A DNA stretch of 64,000 nt, from assembly GCA_015099395.1 (NCBI GenBank), contig AP024096.1, positions 4,774,001 through 4,838,000 of the forward strand. The letters are read 5' to 3'. The DNA is from Ktedonobacteria bacterium brp13 (lineage in GTDB: Bacteria > Chloroflexota > Ktedonobacteria > Ktedonobacterales > Ktedonobacteraceae). This document shows, one piece after another, positions 52,300-60,051 of the stretch. The notes beneath the pieces were generated by a model. That model saw nothing but the letters and a program-made list of their open reading frames with translations. It was not told the DNA's origin and searched no databases. The position numbers were made by a program, and so were the translations under genes. Within the stretch, counting starts at the first letter, position 1; every line of letters begins with the position of its first letter.

Positions 52300-52742
52300 T
52301 GGTCTTGCCTGGGATTCTGGATGATGCGCATGACTTCGTCCATTACATCTTTGGCGATATAATTAGGTGCAGAGGTCTCGCTTTCAACGCTCTGGAAGAC
52401 ACCAAGTTCGCCTTTGGTGGGCAGGAGTTCCTGGATCTCCTCTTCGGTGAGGTTCTCCATCTCCTCATAGGCGATCTCAGCCCCATCCTCAAGGTCATCC
52501 ATAATAACATTGAGCTCACTGAGACCACGGAAGGTGATAGTAACGGCCTGGCCATCCGTGTTCTCATAGGTCATGTTCGCCTCCTCGCCTCTGGCTATCG
52601 CCTTATCATATGCCTCTTCTGGGGACTGCGCATGGATGAGTACGAGGTTGTTATGTACTACGTTGCTGCTGGTACCCTCTACTTTGATCTCCTCTACGAT
52701 CTCTGCCAGATACCACCTGGCTTCTTCTGGGATATATGCCAT
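52296..52742 (-). CDS. DUF4288 domain protein
   Basis: The domain pattern WYLAEIVEEIKVEG ... VVHNNLVLIHAQSPEEAYDKAIARGEE ... FRGLSELNVIMDDLEDGAEIAYEE matches DUF4288, small single-domain proteins of unknown role. ATG at 52742 is preceded by GGAG with a 7-base spacer; the frame extends 36 bases upstream without a ribosome site. 148 residues. The last codon and stop sit in the palindromic repeat at 52223-52299, so the C-terminus may have been altered when the repeat inserted. Confidence 0.82.
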   Translation of the reverse strand: MAYIPEEARWYLAEIVEEIKVEGTSSNVVHNNLVLIHAQSPEEAYDKAIARGEEANMTYENTDGQAVTITFRGLSELNVIMDDLEDGAEIAYEEMENLTEEEIQELLPTKGELGVFQSVESETSAPNYIAKDVMDEVMRIIQNPRQDH

Positions 52743-53022
52743 TAGGAGGCTCCTCTCTCTCAACGCTCCAGACGTCATGTAGCATGCAACCTAACCTATC
52801 GCACATGACAGCCTTCTCTATCTCTTTATCCTATTTACCCCTGACGACTATCATAAATATGGTCACACGCTCTCTTACCCTCAATTATATACAACATTAC
52901 AAGGGACTGCCCACTCACAGAAGGTTACGAGCGGTTTTCCGCTGTTATCCAGCATCTTCGACAATAAGTTCAGAGACAATCTTCCCCGAAAGCAAGGGAC
53001 AGTCTGGAAGGGGCGATACTAT

Positions 53023-53053
53023 GTAAGCTGAGGCTTTGACGCTTCAGCTTACA
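53023..53053. repeat. Hairpin between DUF4288 and GNAT genes
   Basis: GTAAGCTGA and TCAGCTTAC pair around a short GC-rich loop with one mismatch. It lies about 30 bp beyond the stop of the minus-strand GNAT gene. The rest of 52743-53083 has no gene. Confidence 0.5.
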
Positions 53054-53083
53054 CGTCCTTATAACGTTCTTACACGTAGAGCA

Positions 53084-53551
53084 TCAGGTAAGATCCTTAA
53101 TGAGATGCAGTTCATGGTCGTAGGGAGTAATCCCACGACCATCGGGCAGATAGCCAAGGTAAGGATAGAGGCGGTTCGCCGCCGCGTACTCGGCTGATTG
53201 TACCACAGAGATACCGATCATAATTTTCCCATGCTGCACCGCATGCTGTTCCACGGCCTGGAGCAGTGCAGTCCCCACACCTTGATGCTGATACAACTCA
53301 ATCACATTCAGATCAACGATCTCCGGGATACGTCGTATACGAAAATATTCATAGCCTGATTGCCAGATCAGCGTCGTATATCCGACGACCAGTCCTCGAT
53401 CATGAGCAACCAGGATCATCCGTTCACCACGCAACTGCTCTTGCCAATAGCGCTCAAATAGTCCACGTGGTCGCTGCCAGGTCGAGAAAGAATCCACCAT
53501 CGCATCAATATCCTGCGACCCCATTATGTTAATCGTGACGTGAGAAGACAT
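53084..53551 (-). CDS. GNAT-family N-acetyltransferase
   Basis: The acetyl-CoA motif is VDLNVIELYQHQGVGTALLQAVEQHAV, followed by the terminal NRLYPYLGYLPDGRGI typical of small GNATs. 155 residues from ATG 53551, which has GGGGG six bases upstream; the longest frame extends to 53605 without a ribosome site. Its start lies inside the end of the preceding membrane-protein frame, so it is the last gene of a minus-strand cluster from 55.6 kb. Substrate unknown. Confidence 0.88.
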   Translation of the reverse strand: MSSHVTINIMGSQDIDAMVDSFSTWQRPRGLFERYWQEQLRGERMILVAHDRGLVVGYTTLIWQSGYEYFRIRRIPEIVDLNVIELYQHQGVGTALLQAVEQHAVQHGKIMIGISVVQSAEYAAANRLYPYLGYLPDGRGITPYDHELHLIKDLT

Positions 53552-53893
53552 GTGGCCCCCAAATTCCACAGATAAGTATACCAGCGCAGAGTGCCATACC
53601 AGCACCCCAATAATATCTGTGAGTCAGATCGACAAGGCCAAACATCAAAAGACTACAACTAAAAAGTACACGCGGAACAAGCACTGCTCGCTGCGATAAC
53701 CACGGCATTTCCAACATCCACGATATCCACAACATCCACGATATCCACAACATCCACGATATCCCACCTTCCTCCCCATCCTCTCTCGCTCATACTTCCA
53801 CGCCCCCAGTTCATGTTGACCCTGTCCATTGCCCCACCTGAACACCATATCTACGAGTAACAATAACACGAACGTTACCACAAACCACGCCAC
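53529..53893 (-). pseudogene. Small membrane protein, probably frameshifted in a tandem repeat
   Basis: Two overlapping frames together look like one protein. The 5' frame starts at GTG 53893 with a membrane helix (AWFVVTFVLLLLVDMVFRWGNG); the 3' frame contributes two further helices (RVLFSCSLLMFGLVDL and WGAGMALCAGILICGIWG) and ends HVFSRHD. They switch in an 18-bp tandem repeat (53713-53766) where both frames encode nonsense-like GYRGCC or ISWMLW repeats. A slipped-strand indel is the simplest reading; programmed frameshifting or two tiny genes are alternatives. Confidence 0.5.
53713..53766. repeat. Three 18-bp tandem repeats
   Basis: Units AACATCCACGATATCCAC at 53713-53730, 53731-53748 and 53749-53766 (last copy imperfect). 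Likely unstable in copy number. Confidence 0.9.
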
Positions 53894-54048
53894 AAATTCG
53901 CCAGATCTTGCATTACTGCTAGCACCGCACCAAGCAATGCCGTTCCGATACCAATTCCACGCCTGATATCAGGGCTACGTTTCACTAGCACGCAGGCACC
54001 AAAGGAAAAACCAGACAGAAAAGTCCTGGCAGCACCAATAAAAGCCAT
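53875..54048 (-). CDS. 57-residue membrane protein
   Basis: ATG at 54048 lies 35 bp after the stop of the upstream propeller gene, with GAAGGG before it. The product MAFIGAARTFLSGFSFGACV continues with a basic loop VKRSPDIRR and a second hydrophobic helix (GIGIGTALLGAVLAVM), ending NLWRGLW. It overlaps the next frame's GTG start by about 19 bp, suggesting coupled translation. No family recognised. Confidence 0.55.
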   Translation of the reverse strand: MAFIGAARTFLSGFSFGACVLVKRSPDIRRGIGIGTALLGAVLAVMQDLANLWRGLW

Positions 54049-54082
54049 CGTGGCAACCCTTCACCCATCATCAATGTGCCCT

Positions 54083-55555
54083 TCACGACAGGGTAGCAAT
54101 AATACGAGCATATCCTCCAGGCGCAGCCAATAATGCCAGAGTCTGCTGCTGTATATCAAATGCATAGAGAGATCCATCGGCGTAGAATAGCAGCGTGTGA
54201 TTGTCCAGCCAGCCACCCATCTCACTATAGATAGCAACCACCGTCGCCTGGAGTTGCGATCCACCACCACTGGTCGGCAATGTGTAGAGTGCACTATAAC
54301 GTGGAGTGTTCACACTGGGCAACACAGAAAACTCTACATATGCCAGATTCCGACCATCAGGCGAGAAACTCGGCTGAGCGACCCAGTTGTACAATGCATA
54401 ATTCGCCAGGTCGCCCTGTGACTGCATCAACTCTTTTACATTGACCAGACGCTGCTTACTCGTATCAATAGTCGCAACCGTCAACTCATTGGCATAGGTC
54501 AGCGAAGAGATATCATTCGGCGCATGCAAGAGCGGCGGCGGTACATACCCTAACGACGACGAGTAGAGCAGCGTATTCCCCTGAGCAGTCAGCGCCAGTG
54601 GACCCTGCTGCGGTGTGTCTAGCAAAAGTGCCCGTGGCTGCTGTGGTTGAGTGGAATTTGTAGCAATATCCAGTGACCAGAGTCCATACCAGGCACTACG
54701 ATGATCACCATGGTCATCACTCAGCAGAATCGTGGTATCGCTGCCATTAAGGAACGAAAAGGCCCGGAAGCTCGGGAGACGACCTGCGACCGCCTGATAG
54801 ATCCGCTGCATATGCAATAAAGGACCAGCATAGATATTCAACATGCCACTCCCGTTAGCCGGCGCACTGCTATACACCAGCGTGCTGCCATCATCGCTCA
54901 CCTTTAAAGAGGTCAGCACCTGTCCAGCAGGAAGACTGGCCAACTGCTGCGGCTGCTTGCCAGGCTGCGTAAGATCCGTCAGCCAGATCCCTGTAGCGCC
55001 GCTATAGATCAGCTTTTTATCAACAGTCACCAGGGGTGGTAGCGCTCGATTATACGTAAAGCCAGGCGTAGAGAGTTGCTCAGAGCGCCCTTCGGCTGTC
55101 TGCCCTCCATTCGCCTGCGCTCCAGTTGTCTGTCCTTCAGTTGTCGCAAGGTAGATATGTGTTGTAGTCTCATAGACCACCGTATGGCCGCTCGGTAGTT
55201 GCAAGATGTGGGGAGCAGAGCCATTGGCAAGCTGGATAGGAGGACGCGAGAAAACGGTACTGCCGCTGGTATTGCTGGCAGTACCGTTGCGCAACGGCCA
55301 CGCACGCGCAATCTGTTCTGTACCATACGCAAGCACACCCACCAGGATCAGCAGAGTCAGAAGAATGCCACTTAAGGCACGACGCCGCTTTACTGGTAGA
55401 GGCGAAAGAGAAGCATCCTCTGGCGAACTATTATGATGCTGTTTCAAGATATTCAAAAGCTCCAGTGAGAGCGACAACCTGGAGTCATCCTTCTCACACA
55501 TAGATAACAGGCGCAACAAAAATACCGTAAGGTCATTGCTCTGCCTGTACAACAT
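54083..55555 (-). CDS. Membrane-anchored beta-propeller-like protein
   Basis: One transmembrane helix (LSGILLTLLILVGVLAYG, near residue 65) precedes a ~400-residue extracytoplasmic part made of repeated beta blades with TolB/WD-like phrases (LKVSDDGSTLVYSS, GWLDNHTLLFYADGSLYAFD, SFSPDGRNLAYVEF). Serine/threonine kinases of this phylum have similar anchored propellers, but no kinase domain is present. The start is uncertain: the longest frame begins at 55594 inside a palindromic repeat (55570-55625), so ATG 55555 or 55501 is more likely. First gene of the minus-strand cluster. Confidence 0.72.
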   Translation of the reverse strand: MLYRQSNDLTVFLLRLLSMCEKDDSRLSLSLELLNILKQHHNSSPEDASLSPLPVKRRRALSGILLTLLILVGVLAYGTEQIARAWPLRNGTASNTSGSTVFSRPPIQLANGSAPHILQLPSGHTVVYETTTHIYLATTEGQTTGAQANGGQTAEGRSEQLSTPGFTYNRALPPLVTVDKKLIYSGATGIWLTDLTQPGKQPQQLASLPAGQVLTSLKVSDDGSTLVYSSAPANGSGMLNIYAGPLLHMQRIYQAVAGRLPSFRAFSFLNGSDTTILLSDDHGDHRSAWYGLWSLDIATNSTQPQQPRALLLDTPQQGPLALTAQGNTLLYSSSLGYVPPPLLHAPNDISSLTYANELTVATIDTSKQRLVNVKELMQSQGDLANYALYNWVAQPSFSPDGRNLAYVEFSVLPSVNTPRYSALYTLPTSGGGSQLQATVVAIYSEMGGWLDNHTLLFYADGSLYAFDIQQQTLALLAAPGGYARIIATLS

Positions 55556-55569
55556 AGTATATATTGCTG

Positions 55570-55625
55570 CTCCGAAAACGTGAATGCATCGCATGAACGA
55601 CGGTTTTCGGAATAAGATCTTAGTA
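55570..55625. repeat. Palindromic repeat family, copy 3 (shorter)
   Basis: TCCGAAAACG and CGGTTTTCGGAATAAGATCT flank a divergent centre (TGAATGCATCGCATGAACGA). It overlaps the 5' end of the longest reading frame of the propeller gene. Confidence 0.78.
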
Positions 55626-55692
55626 TGTATAAAGCGGCTTATGTAATGCTAAAATATTGTAGCATACTTTCAATGAGTCAAAGAAATGTATA

Positions 55693-55737
55693 ATAGAAGG
55701 GGAGGTAGCCTCTATCCTTATGGGCTACCCCTTCTAT
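55693..55737. repeat. Hairpin in the 55.6-55.9 kb spacer
   Basis: AGAAGG...GGTAGCC pairs with GGCTACC...CCTTCT with a small bulge. It lies before the PLP enzyme gene and could be a leader structure or terminator; no riboswitch core was recognised. Confidence 0.5.
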
Positions 55738-55909
55738 AGATTTGGCTATTTTTGCTAAAGATGATATAGTATATCAATAATATTTTAATTGTTCCACCTA
55801 TTACTGTTTATCTGAACATCTTAGTGCAAAGCATGAGGAAGCGGCTTCTGTCGCAGCATGTTCGATAGCAGGTCTTAGAGGTGCGGGGAAGCGGATCGGA
55901 GGAAAGTCA

Positions 55910-57052
55910 TTGACTAAATTCTCAACAAAAGCAATTCACGCGGGTCAGGAACCAGATCCAGGGACTGGTGCCGTTATGACTCCCATTTTTCAGACATCGA
56001 CCTATGCTCAGACGGGGCTAGGTGGGCATAAAGGCTACGAGTATTCGCGCTCGGGCAACCCGACTCGCACCGCGCTAGAGGAATGTATAGCCGCACTCGA
56101 AAACGGTACCTATGGTCTGGCCTTTGCCTCTGGCCTTGCAGCCGAGCAAGCCATCTTAAGCCTGCTCAAATCCGGCGATCACCTGCTCTCATGTGATGAT
56201 CTCTATGGTGGTACCTATCGCATCTTTGAACGTGTCATCTCACGTTACAATATCGAGACAGGGTATGTCACAACCGGCAAGCCAGAAGATTACGAGAAGG
56301 CGATCCAGCCCAACACAAAGCTGATCTGGTTAGAGACACCGACCAATCCGTTATTGCGCCTGGTCGATATTCGCGCTATCGCGGAGATCGCCCATCGCCA
56401 TAATATTCTGCTGGTCGTCGACAATACCTTCTCCAGCCCCTATTTCCAGCGACCGCTAGAGCTAGGCGCGGACATCGTATTACACAGTACCACCAAGTAT
56501 ATTAACGGGCATAGCGATGTCGTCGGTGGAGCACTCGTGCTCAACGATCACGAGACCTATGAGGCGATCAAGTTTTACCAGAACGCAGCCGGTGGCATCC
56601 CGGGTCCCTTCGACTCCTGGCTGACACTGCGCGGTATCAAGACCCTGGCCGTTCGCATGCGTCAGCACGAAGAGAACGCCTTTAGCATCGCTCAATTTCT
56701 GACCGAGCATCCACGCGTCCAACGCGTCTACTATCCCGGTCTGGCCTCACATCCTGATTACGCACTGGCTAAACGTCAGATGAGTGGCTTTGGTGGTATG
56801 GTCTCATTTGACTTTAAAGGTACACTAGAGGACGTCGACCAGCTGGTACGCAAACTGAACGTCTTCACCTTTGCGGAGAGCCTGGGCGGCGTTGAGTCGC
56901 TTGTCTGCCATCCGGCCACCATGACCCATGGCTCAATTCCGAAAGAGCTTCGCGAGTCGCGCGGCTTAACCGATACATTGCTGCGTCTCTCAGTTGGTAT
57001 TGAAGATATCGACGATCTGCTACTCGACCTGCAGCAGGCCCTGGCAGATTAA
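55910..57052 (+). CDS. Cystathionine gamma-synthase/lyase-type PLP enzyme
   Basis: A Cys/Met-metabolism PLP enzyme, fold type I. Seen: IHAGQEPDPGTGAVMTPIFQTSTY, YEYSRSGNPTRTALE, the PLP lysine region LHSTTKYINGHSDVVGG (K196), and GVESLVCHPATMTHGSIP near the end. It may be cystathionine gamma-synthase (metB), gamma-lyase, or O-acetylhomoserine sulfhydrylase; the sequence alone does not settle it. TTG at 55910 follows GGAGGAAAG. 380 residues, normal length. It is a single gene after a 300-bp spacer. Confidence 0.93.
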   Translation: MTKFSTKAIHAGQEPDPGTGAVMTPIFQTSTYAQTGLGGHKGYEYSRSGNPTRTALEECIAALENGTYGLAFASGLAAEQAILSLLKSGDHLLSCDDLYGGTYRIFERVISRYNIETGYVTTGKPEDYEKAIQPNTKLIWLETPTNPLLRLVDIRAIAEIAHRHNILLVVDNTFSSPYFQRPLELGADIVLHSTTKYINGHSDVVGGALVLNDHETYEAIKFYQNAAGGIPGPFDSWLTLRGIKTLAVRMRQHEENAFSIAQFLTEHPRVQRVYYPGLASHPDYALAKRQMSGFGGMVSFDFKGTLEDVDQLVRKLNVFTFAESLGGVESLVCHPATMTHGSIPKELRESRGLTDTLLRLSVGIEDIDDLLLDLQQALAD

Positions 57053-57183
57053 ATAGCCAGAGACTGCGTATTCCAGATCCTGCCGCGACAGCAGTCGAGG
57101 TGGGGCCTGGCATACGCACGCCATAGAGATAGGCACAACGAAGAAGAGGAAGAGAGTACTGCCACTCCTTCGTCTCAGCACGT

Positions 57184-57213
57184 TTGACACATTCAAGACA
57201 CTTCTGCTATAAT
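57184..57213 (+). promoter_or_regulatory. Sigma-A promoter of rpsT
   Basis: TTGACA (57184-57189) and TATAAT (57208-57213) with 18 bp spacing, about 90 bp before the rpsT start. Confidence 0.85.
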
Positions 57214-57228
57214 CTACGGGCTATCCAA

Positions 57229-57253
57229 TCCGACAGTCAGGTCGGAATTTTTA
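57229..57253 (+). promoter_or_regulatory. Attenuator-like hairpin in the rpsT leader
   Basis: TCCGAC pairs with GTCGGA around AGTCAG and is followed by ATTTTTAT, the form of a weak terminator only about 10 bases after the likely transcription start. It may gate rpsT expression. Confidence 0.55.
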
Positions 57254-57303
57254 TAGATAAGCCCACGTGAAGGGGCAGATGCTTCGGGGAGGATTGATTC
57301 TAT

Positions 57304-57582
57304 ATGCCCAATAATGCAAGTGCGCAAAAGCGCATGCGTCAGGAAGAAAAACGCCGCGCATTCAATCGCGTAACAAAGACCGTCGTAAAAAATCAGGTTA
57401 CTAGAGCACGTCAGGCTATCATTACCGCTGATAAGCACGAAGAGCAGTCCATTGAGGCGGTTCGCCTGGCCGTCAGTGAGTTGGACAGGGCCGCCAAGAA
57501 AGGCGTCATTCACAAAAATAATGCCGCTCGCCGCAAATCGCGCCTGATGAAACAGCTCAACGCAGCAACCGCAAACAAGTAA
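57304..57582 (+). CDS. rpsT: 30S ribosomal protein S20
   Basis: The 92-residue basic protein has the S20 pattern KRMRQEEKRRAFNRVTKTVVKNQVTRAR and the end VIHKNNAARRKSRLMKQL. S20 binds 16S rRNA early in assembly. GGGGAGGATTG lies before ATG 57304. It has its own promoter and leader; rplS follows after 69 bp. Confidence 0.96.
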   Translation: MPNNASAQKRMRQEEKRRAFNRVTKTVVKNQVTRARQAIITADKHEEQSIEAVRLAVSELDRAAKKGVIHKNNAARRKSRLMKQLNAATANK

Positions 57583-57651
57583 ATAGACGCGCCCAATGCT
57601 CTGCCACCCATCTAATCACGTTGAGCAACTGGCGCATAGGAGGTCCTAGGG

Positions 57652-58089
57652 ATGGCTGACAATCAAGTCGTAACGAAGCCAGCAGGGCGGGCGTTACTTA
57701 CCGCTGTCGAAAGTGCTCAGTTACGGAAAGATATACCGCTACTGAAGTCAGGCGATACAGTACGCCTGCAAGTCAAAGTTGTTGAAGGCAACAAAGAACG
57801 CCTTCAGCCATTTGAAGGTGTGGTTATCCGCCTGCGTGGCGCGAGTGTTAACCGCAACTTCACCGTTCGCCGTATCACCAATGGTGTCGGCGTCGAACGT
57901 ACATTTCTGGTCAATTCCCCTCGCATCGACAAGATCGAAGTGCTGCGTCACGCTCGCGTACGCCGCAAACAGCTCTACTATCTGCGTGGCTTGACTGGTA
58001 AAGCTGCTCGCTTGAAAGAGCTTCGACCGTTAAGTGCCAAGCAGCTTGCCGCAAAGGAAGCCGCCAAAGCAGATGCTGCCAACAAATAA
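57652..58089 (+). CDS. rplS: 50S ribosomal protein L19
   Basis: The L19 core is clear (DTVRLQVKVVEGNKERLQPFEGVVIRLRG, FTVRRITNGVGVERTFLVNSPRIDKIEVLRHARVRRKQLYYLRGLTGKAARLKE). At 145 residues it is longer than E. coli L19 because of an N-terminal 25-residue part and a C-terminal Ala/Lys tail (AKQLAAKEAAKADAANK). AGGAGG precedes the ATG at 57652. rnhB follows and overlaps the tail, a common rplS-rnhB linkage. Confidence 0.96.
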   Translation: MADNQVVTKPAGRALLTAVESAQLRKDIPLLKSGDTVRLQVKVVEGNKERLQPFEGVVIRLRGASVNRNFTVRRITNGVGVERTFLVNSPRIDKIEVLRHARVRRKQLYYLRGLTGKAARLKELRPLSAKQLAAKEAAKADAANK

Positions 58090-58741
58090 AAAACTGAAGC
58101 AAGCCCCAACGCTCGTGGAAGAAATGGCCCTGTGCGAACAGGGCTATTCCTGTATTGCGGGCCTTGATGAGGCTGGACGTGGCTGCCTGGCTGGCCCGGT
58201 CGTAGCAGGGGCAGTCATCTTGCCACGTGCAGAGAATACGCTGGAGCTTTTCGCTGGGGTCAACGACTCCAAAAAGCTAACCCCATTGGCTCGCGATCGC
58301 TTCTACGATCTAATTATGCAGAACGCGCTCGCAGTCGGCGTCGGTATCGGCTCAGTCGAGATCATCGACCGCAGGAACATTCTCCAGGCCACAAAATACG
58401 CGATGGGGCAGGCTCTCACACAGCTCTCAATCGCGCCAGACGCGCTCCTGCTGGACGCCATATATTTACCAAAGATCGCGCTCCCCCAACGTTCGATTAT
58501 CAAAGGTGATGCACGTAGCCTCTCGATCGCAGCAGCCTCTATCATCGCCAAGGTCACCCGTGATCGTATCCTGCTCGAACTCCACAAAGAATATCCCGAG
58601 TATGGCTTTGATCAACACAAAGGTTATGGCACACCTGCGCATCTTAAGGCACTCCACACCCATGGAGTCACACCCCACCATCGCCGTTCGTTCGCGCCAG
58701 TAAGCGAGCTTTTTGGCCTATTTGCCCAGAACGATCTCTGA
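58073..58741 (+). CDS. rnhB: Ribonuclease HII
   Basis: RNase HII cuts RNA-DNA hybrids and single ribonucleotides in DNA. The catalytic start GLDEAGRGCLAGPVVAGAVIL (D32, E33) and later LLLDAIYLP plus KGDARSLSIAAASIIAKVTRDRI are complete, ending HKGYGTPAHLKALHTHGVTPHHRRSF. The chosen ATG at 58073 overlaps rplS by 17 bp; ATG 58124 is an alternative start giving a 206-residue protein. Translation is likely coupled to rplS. Confidence 0.94.
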   Translation: MLPTNKKLKQAPTLVEEMALCEQGYSCIAGLDEAGRGCLAGPVVAGAVILPRAENTLELFAGVNDSKKLTPLARDRFYDLIMQNALAVGVGIGSVEIIDRRNILQATKYAMGQALTQLSIAPDALLLDAIYLPKIALPQRSIIKGDARSLSIAAASIIAKVTRDRILLELHKEYPEYGFDQHKGYGTPAHLKALHTHGVTPHHRRSFAPVSELFGLFAQNDL

Positions 58742-58807
58742 TACCCGTATTTGTGTTACAATCAAGCGAGAACTTCAGATCTTGATCTTATGGAAAAAGG
58801 AATGACT

Positions 58808-59260
58808 ATGTCATCAACACATACAGCAGGAACAACTGCACCAGAGATCCAGGCACTCTTTCAGGCCCAATACATTAATCTGACGACCTACCGTAAAGAT
58901 GGTACTCCCGTTGTAACTCCTGTCTGGGGTTCAGAGGAACGTGGCACTATCTATATCGAGACTTCGGCCACCTCAGGAAAAGTCAAGCGTATCCGCCGCG
59001 AGCCGCACGTGACGGTCAGCCCCTGCACCGCCAGAGGAGTGGTGACAGGACAGGTTGTAATGGCGCACGCACGCATCGTAGAAGCACCCGCAGAAGCACA
59101 TCTCGCCGATGGGGCACTGCAACGCAAATACGGCCTCAAACGCCAGGCCTTTCATATGATTATGGATGTCGCACGCGTCATCCGTCGCGGGCCAGCCATG
59201 GTACAGGCGCAGATCGCCGTAACACCTTTTACCGAACACGATCACCATCATGACCATTAA
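58808..59260 (+). CDS. PPOX-class flavin/F420-binding protein
   Basis: A split-barrel protein of 150 residues: YINLTTYRKDGTPVVTPVWGSEERGTIYIETSATSGKVKRIRREPHVTVSP is the FMN/F420-binding pattern of PPOX-class enzymes. The C-terminus is His-rich (DHHHDH). ATG at 58808 is preferred because AAAGGA sits 8 bases ahead; earlier in-frame starts reach back to 58751. Substrate unknown. Related proteins in Actinobacteria and Chloroflexota use F420, and an LLM-type enzyme, another F420-linked class, is nearby at 60052. Confidence 0.88.
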   Translation: MSSTHTAGTTAPEIQALFQAQYINLTTYRKDGTPVVTPVWGSEERGTIYIETSATSGKVKRIRREPHVTVSPCTARGVVTGQVVMAHARIVEAPAEAHLADGALQRKYGLKRQAFHMIMDVARVIRRGPAMVQAQIAVTPFTEHDHHHDH

Positions 59261-59347
59261 TTAAAGATAGTATAAGCCTTGAGCAATCCAGCAAAAGAGA
59301 CAGCTTGCTCAATTTTAGTGGATCTATAAAATTGGGCGTGAGAGTGC

Positions 59348-59376
59348 TTGTCACTTCGCCAGAGATGTGTTATACT
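59348..59376 (+). promoter_or_regulatory. Promoter of the tRNA-Ser pair
   Basis: TTGTCA (59348-59353) and TATACT (59371-59376) with 17 bp spacing; the first tRNA begins 8 bp later. Confidence 0.75.
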
Positions 59377-59383
59377 CCGTCAC

Positions 59384-59468
59384 GGAGAGATGTCAGAGTG
59401 GTCGAATGTGCCGCTCTCGAAAAGCGGTAAGGTGCAAGCCTTCGTGGGTTCGAATCCCACTCTCTCCG
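59384..59468 (+). tRNA. tRNA-Ser (anticodon CGA)
   Basis: Acceptor GGAGAGA pairs with TCTCTCC. The anticodon stem CCGCT/AGCGG encloses CTCGAAA, so the anticodon is CGA (59418-59420), reading UCG. A long variable arm follows, as in class II tRNAs, then GGGTTCGAATCCC. No encoded CCA. Confidence 0.97.
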
Positions 59469-59473
59469 CTCCC

Positions 59474-59558
59474 GGAGGAGTCTCATAGTGGTCTAGTGAG
59501 CACGACTGGAAATCGTGTAAGGTGCAAGCCTTCGTGGGTTCAAATCCCACCTCCTCCG
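59474..59558 (+). tRNA. tRNA-Ser (anticodon GGA)
   Basis: Acceptor GGAGGAG pairs with CTCCTCC. Anticodon stem CACGA/TCGTG with loop CTGGAAA gives GGA (59508-59510), reading UCC/UCU. It follows the first tRNA by five bases and shares its variable and T arms almost exactly, so the two arose by duplication. Confidence 0.97.
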
Positions 59559-60051
59559 CCCAATATTTTAAACCCACTGCTATCCATACACATCTACATA
59601 AAAACTACTCAGTAGTTGACAGCAACACCTCAAAAAAACTGTTGAAGCTCATCACATTTTCCCCTTCATCTTGCTCTTTTGAAGGCGAGAGCCTCACTGG
59701 TTATTGGCTCAGTTTGATTGGATCGTCGTGCTTGCATCGCTGCCATAAAATAAGAAGCGATATTTGAGAGGTACTGATGCCGGCCATCCCAATTTTTTCC
59801 TGTTATTACCAGCGTTAAGCTTAACAGTGGAGCAGTTTCACCTCCTCATTGCAACGGAAAATCTTACAATTGCTCCGCACTTATCCACTTTGCGGCGGCA
59901 AAGCCGCTACCTTAACGCCGGGCCTACATGGCGGGATCTCTGCTGGTCCTGCCGGATAGTGATGCTCAGCCCTCTCCGTAGGGTCTTCGTTCGCCAACGT
60001 AGGCTCTTGAGTTCGTCAAACGCATCTGGAAAAGAATGGAGTGCAAGAACC
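59559..60051 (+). other. Non-coding leader with several hairpins before the LLM gene
   Basis: No gene is supported in this ~490-bp stretch. The open frame running into the LLM gene from 59764 lacks protein-like character until ATG 60052. Paired segments include GGAGCA (59829) with TGCTCC (59871), GCGGC with GCCGC around 59892, GGCGGGA with TCCTGCC around 59930-59955, and CCCT/AGGG near 59970. It could be a structured 5' leader, but no known riboswitch is recognised. Confidence 0.35.

Noticed and set aside
52736-53026. 96-residue plus-strand open frame
   Set aside because: No ribosome site, no domain, and it starts antisense to the DUF4288 gene start.
53713-53766. Tandem repeats as a CRISPR array
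   Set aside because: Units are 18 bp, directly abutting with no spacers; the same applies to the 19-bp repeats at 23444 and the 33-bp repeats at 6590.
55625-55909. SAM or T-box riboswitch before the PLP gamma-synthase/lyase gene
   Set aside because: A hairpin exists, but I could not find the conserved core of any SAM riboswitch class or a T-box sequence.
59764-60051. N-terminal extension of the LLM oxidoreductase
   Set aside because: The 96 extra residues are Arg/Leu/Ser-rich without fold features, while the family start MKIGLSLPP coincides with ATG 60052 and a GGAG site.
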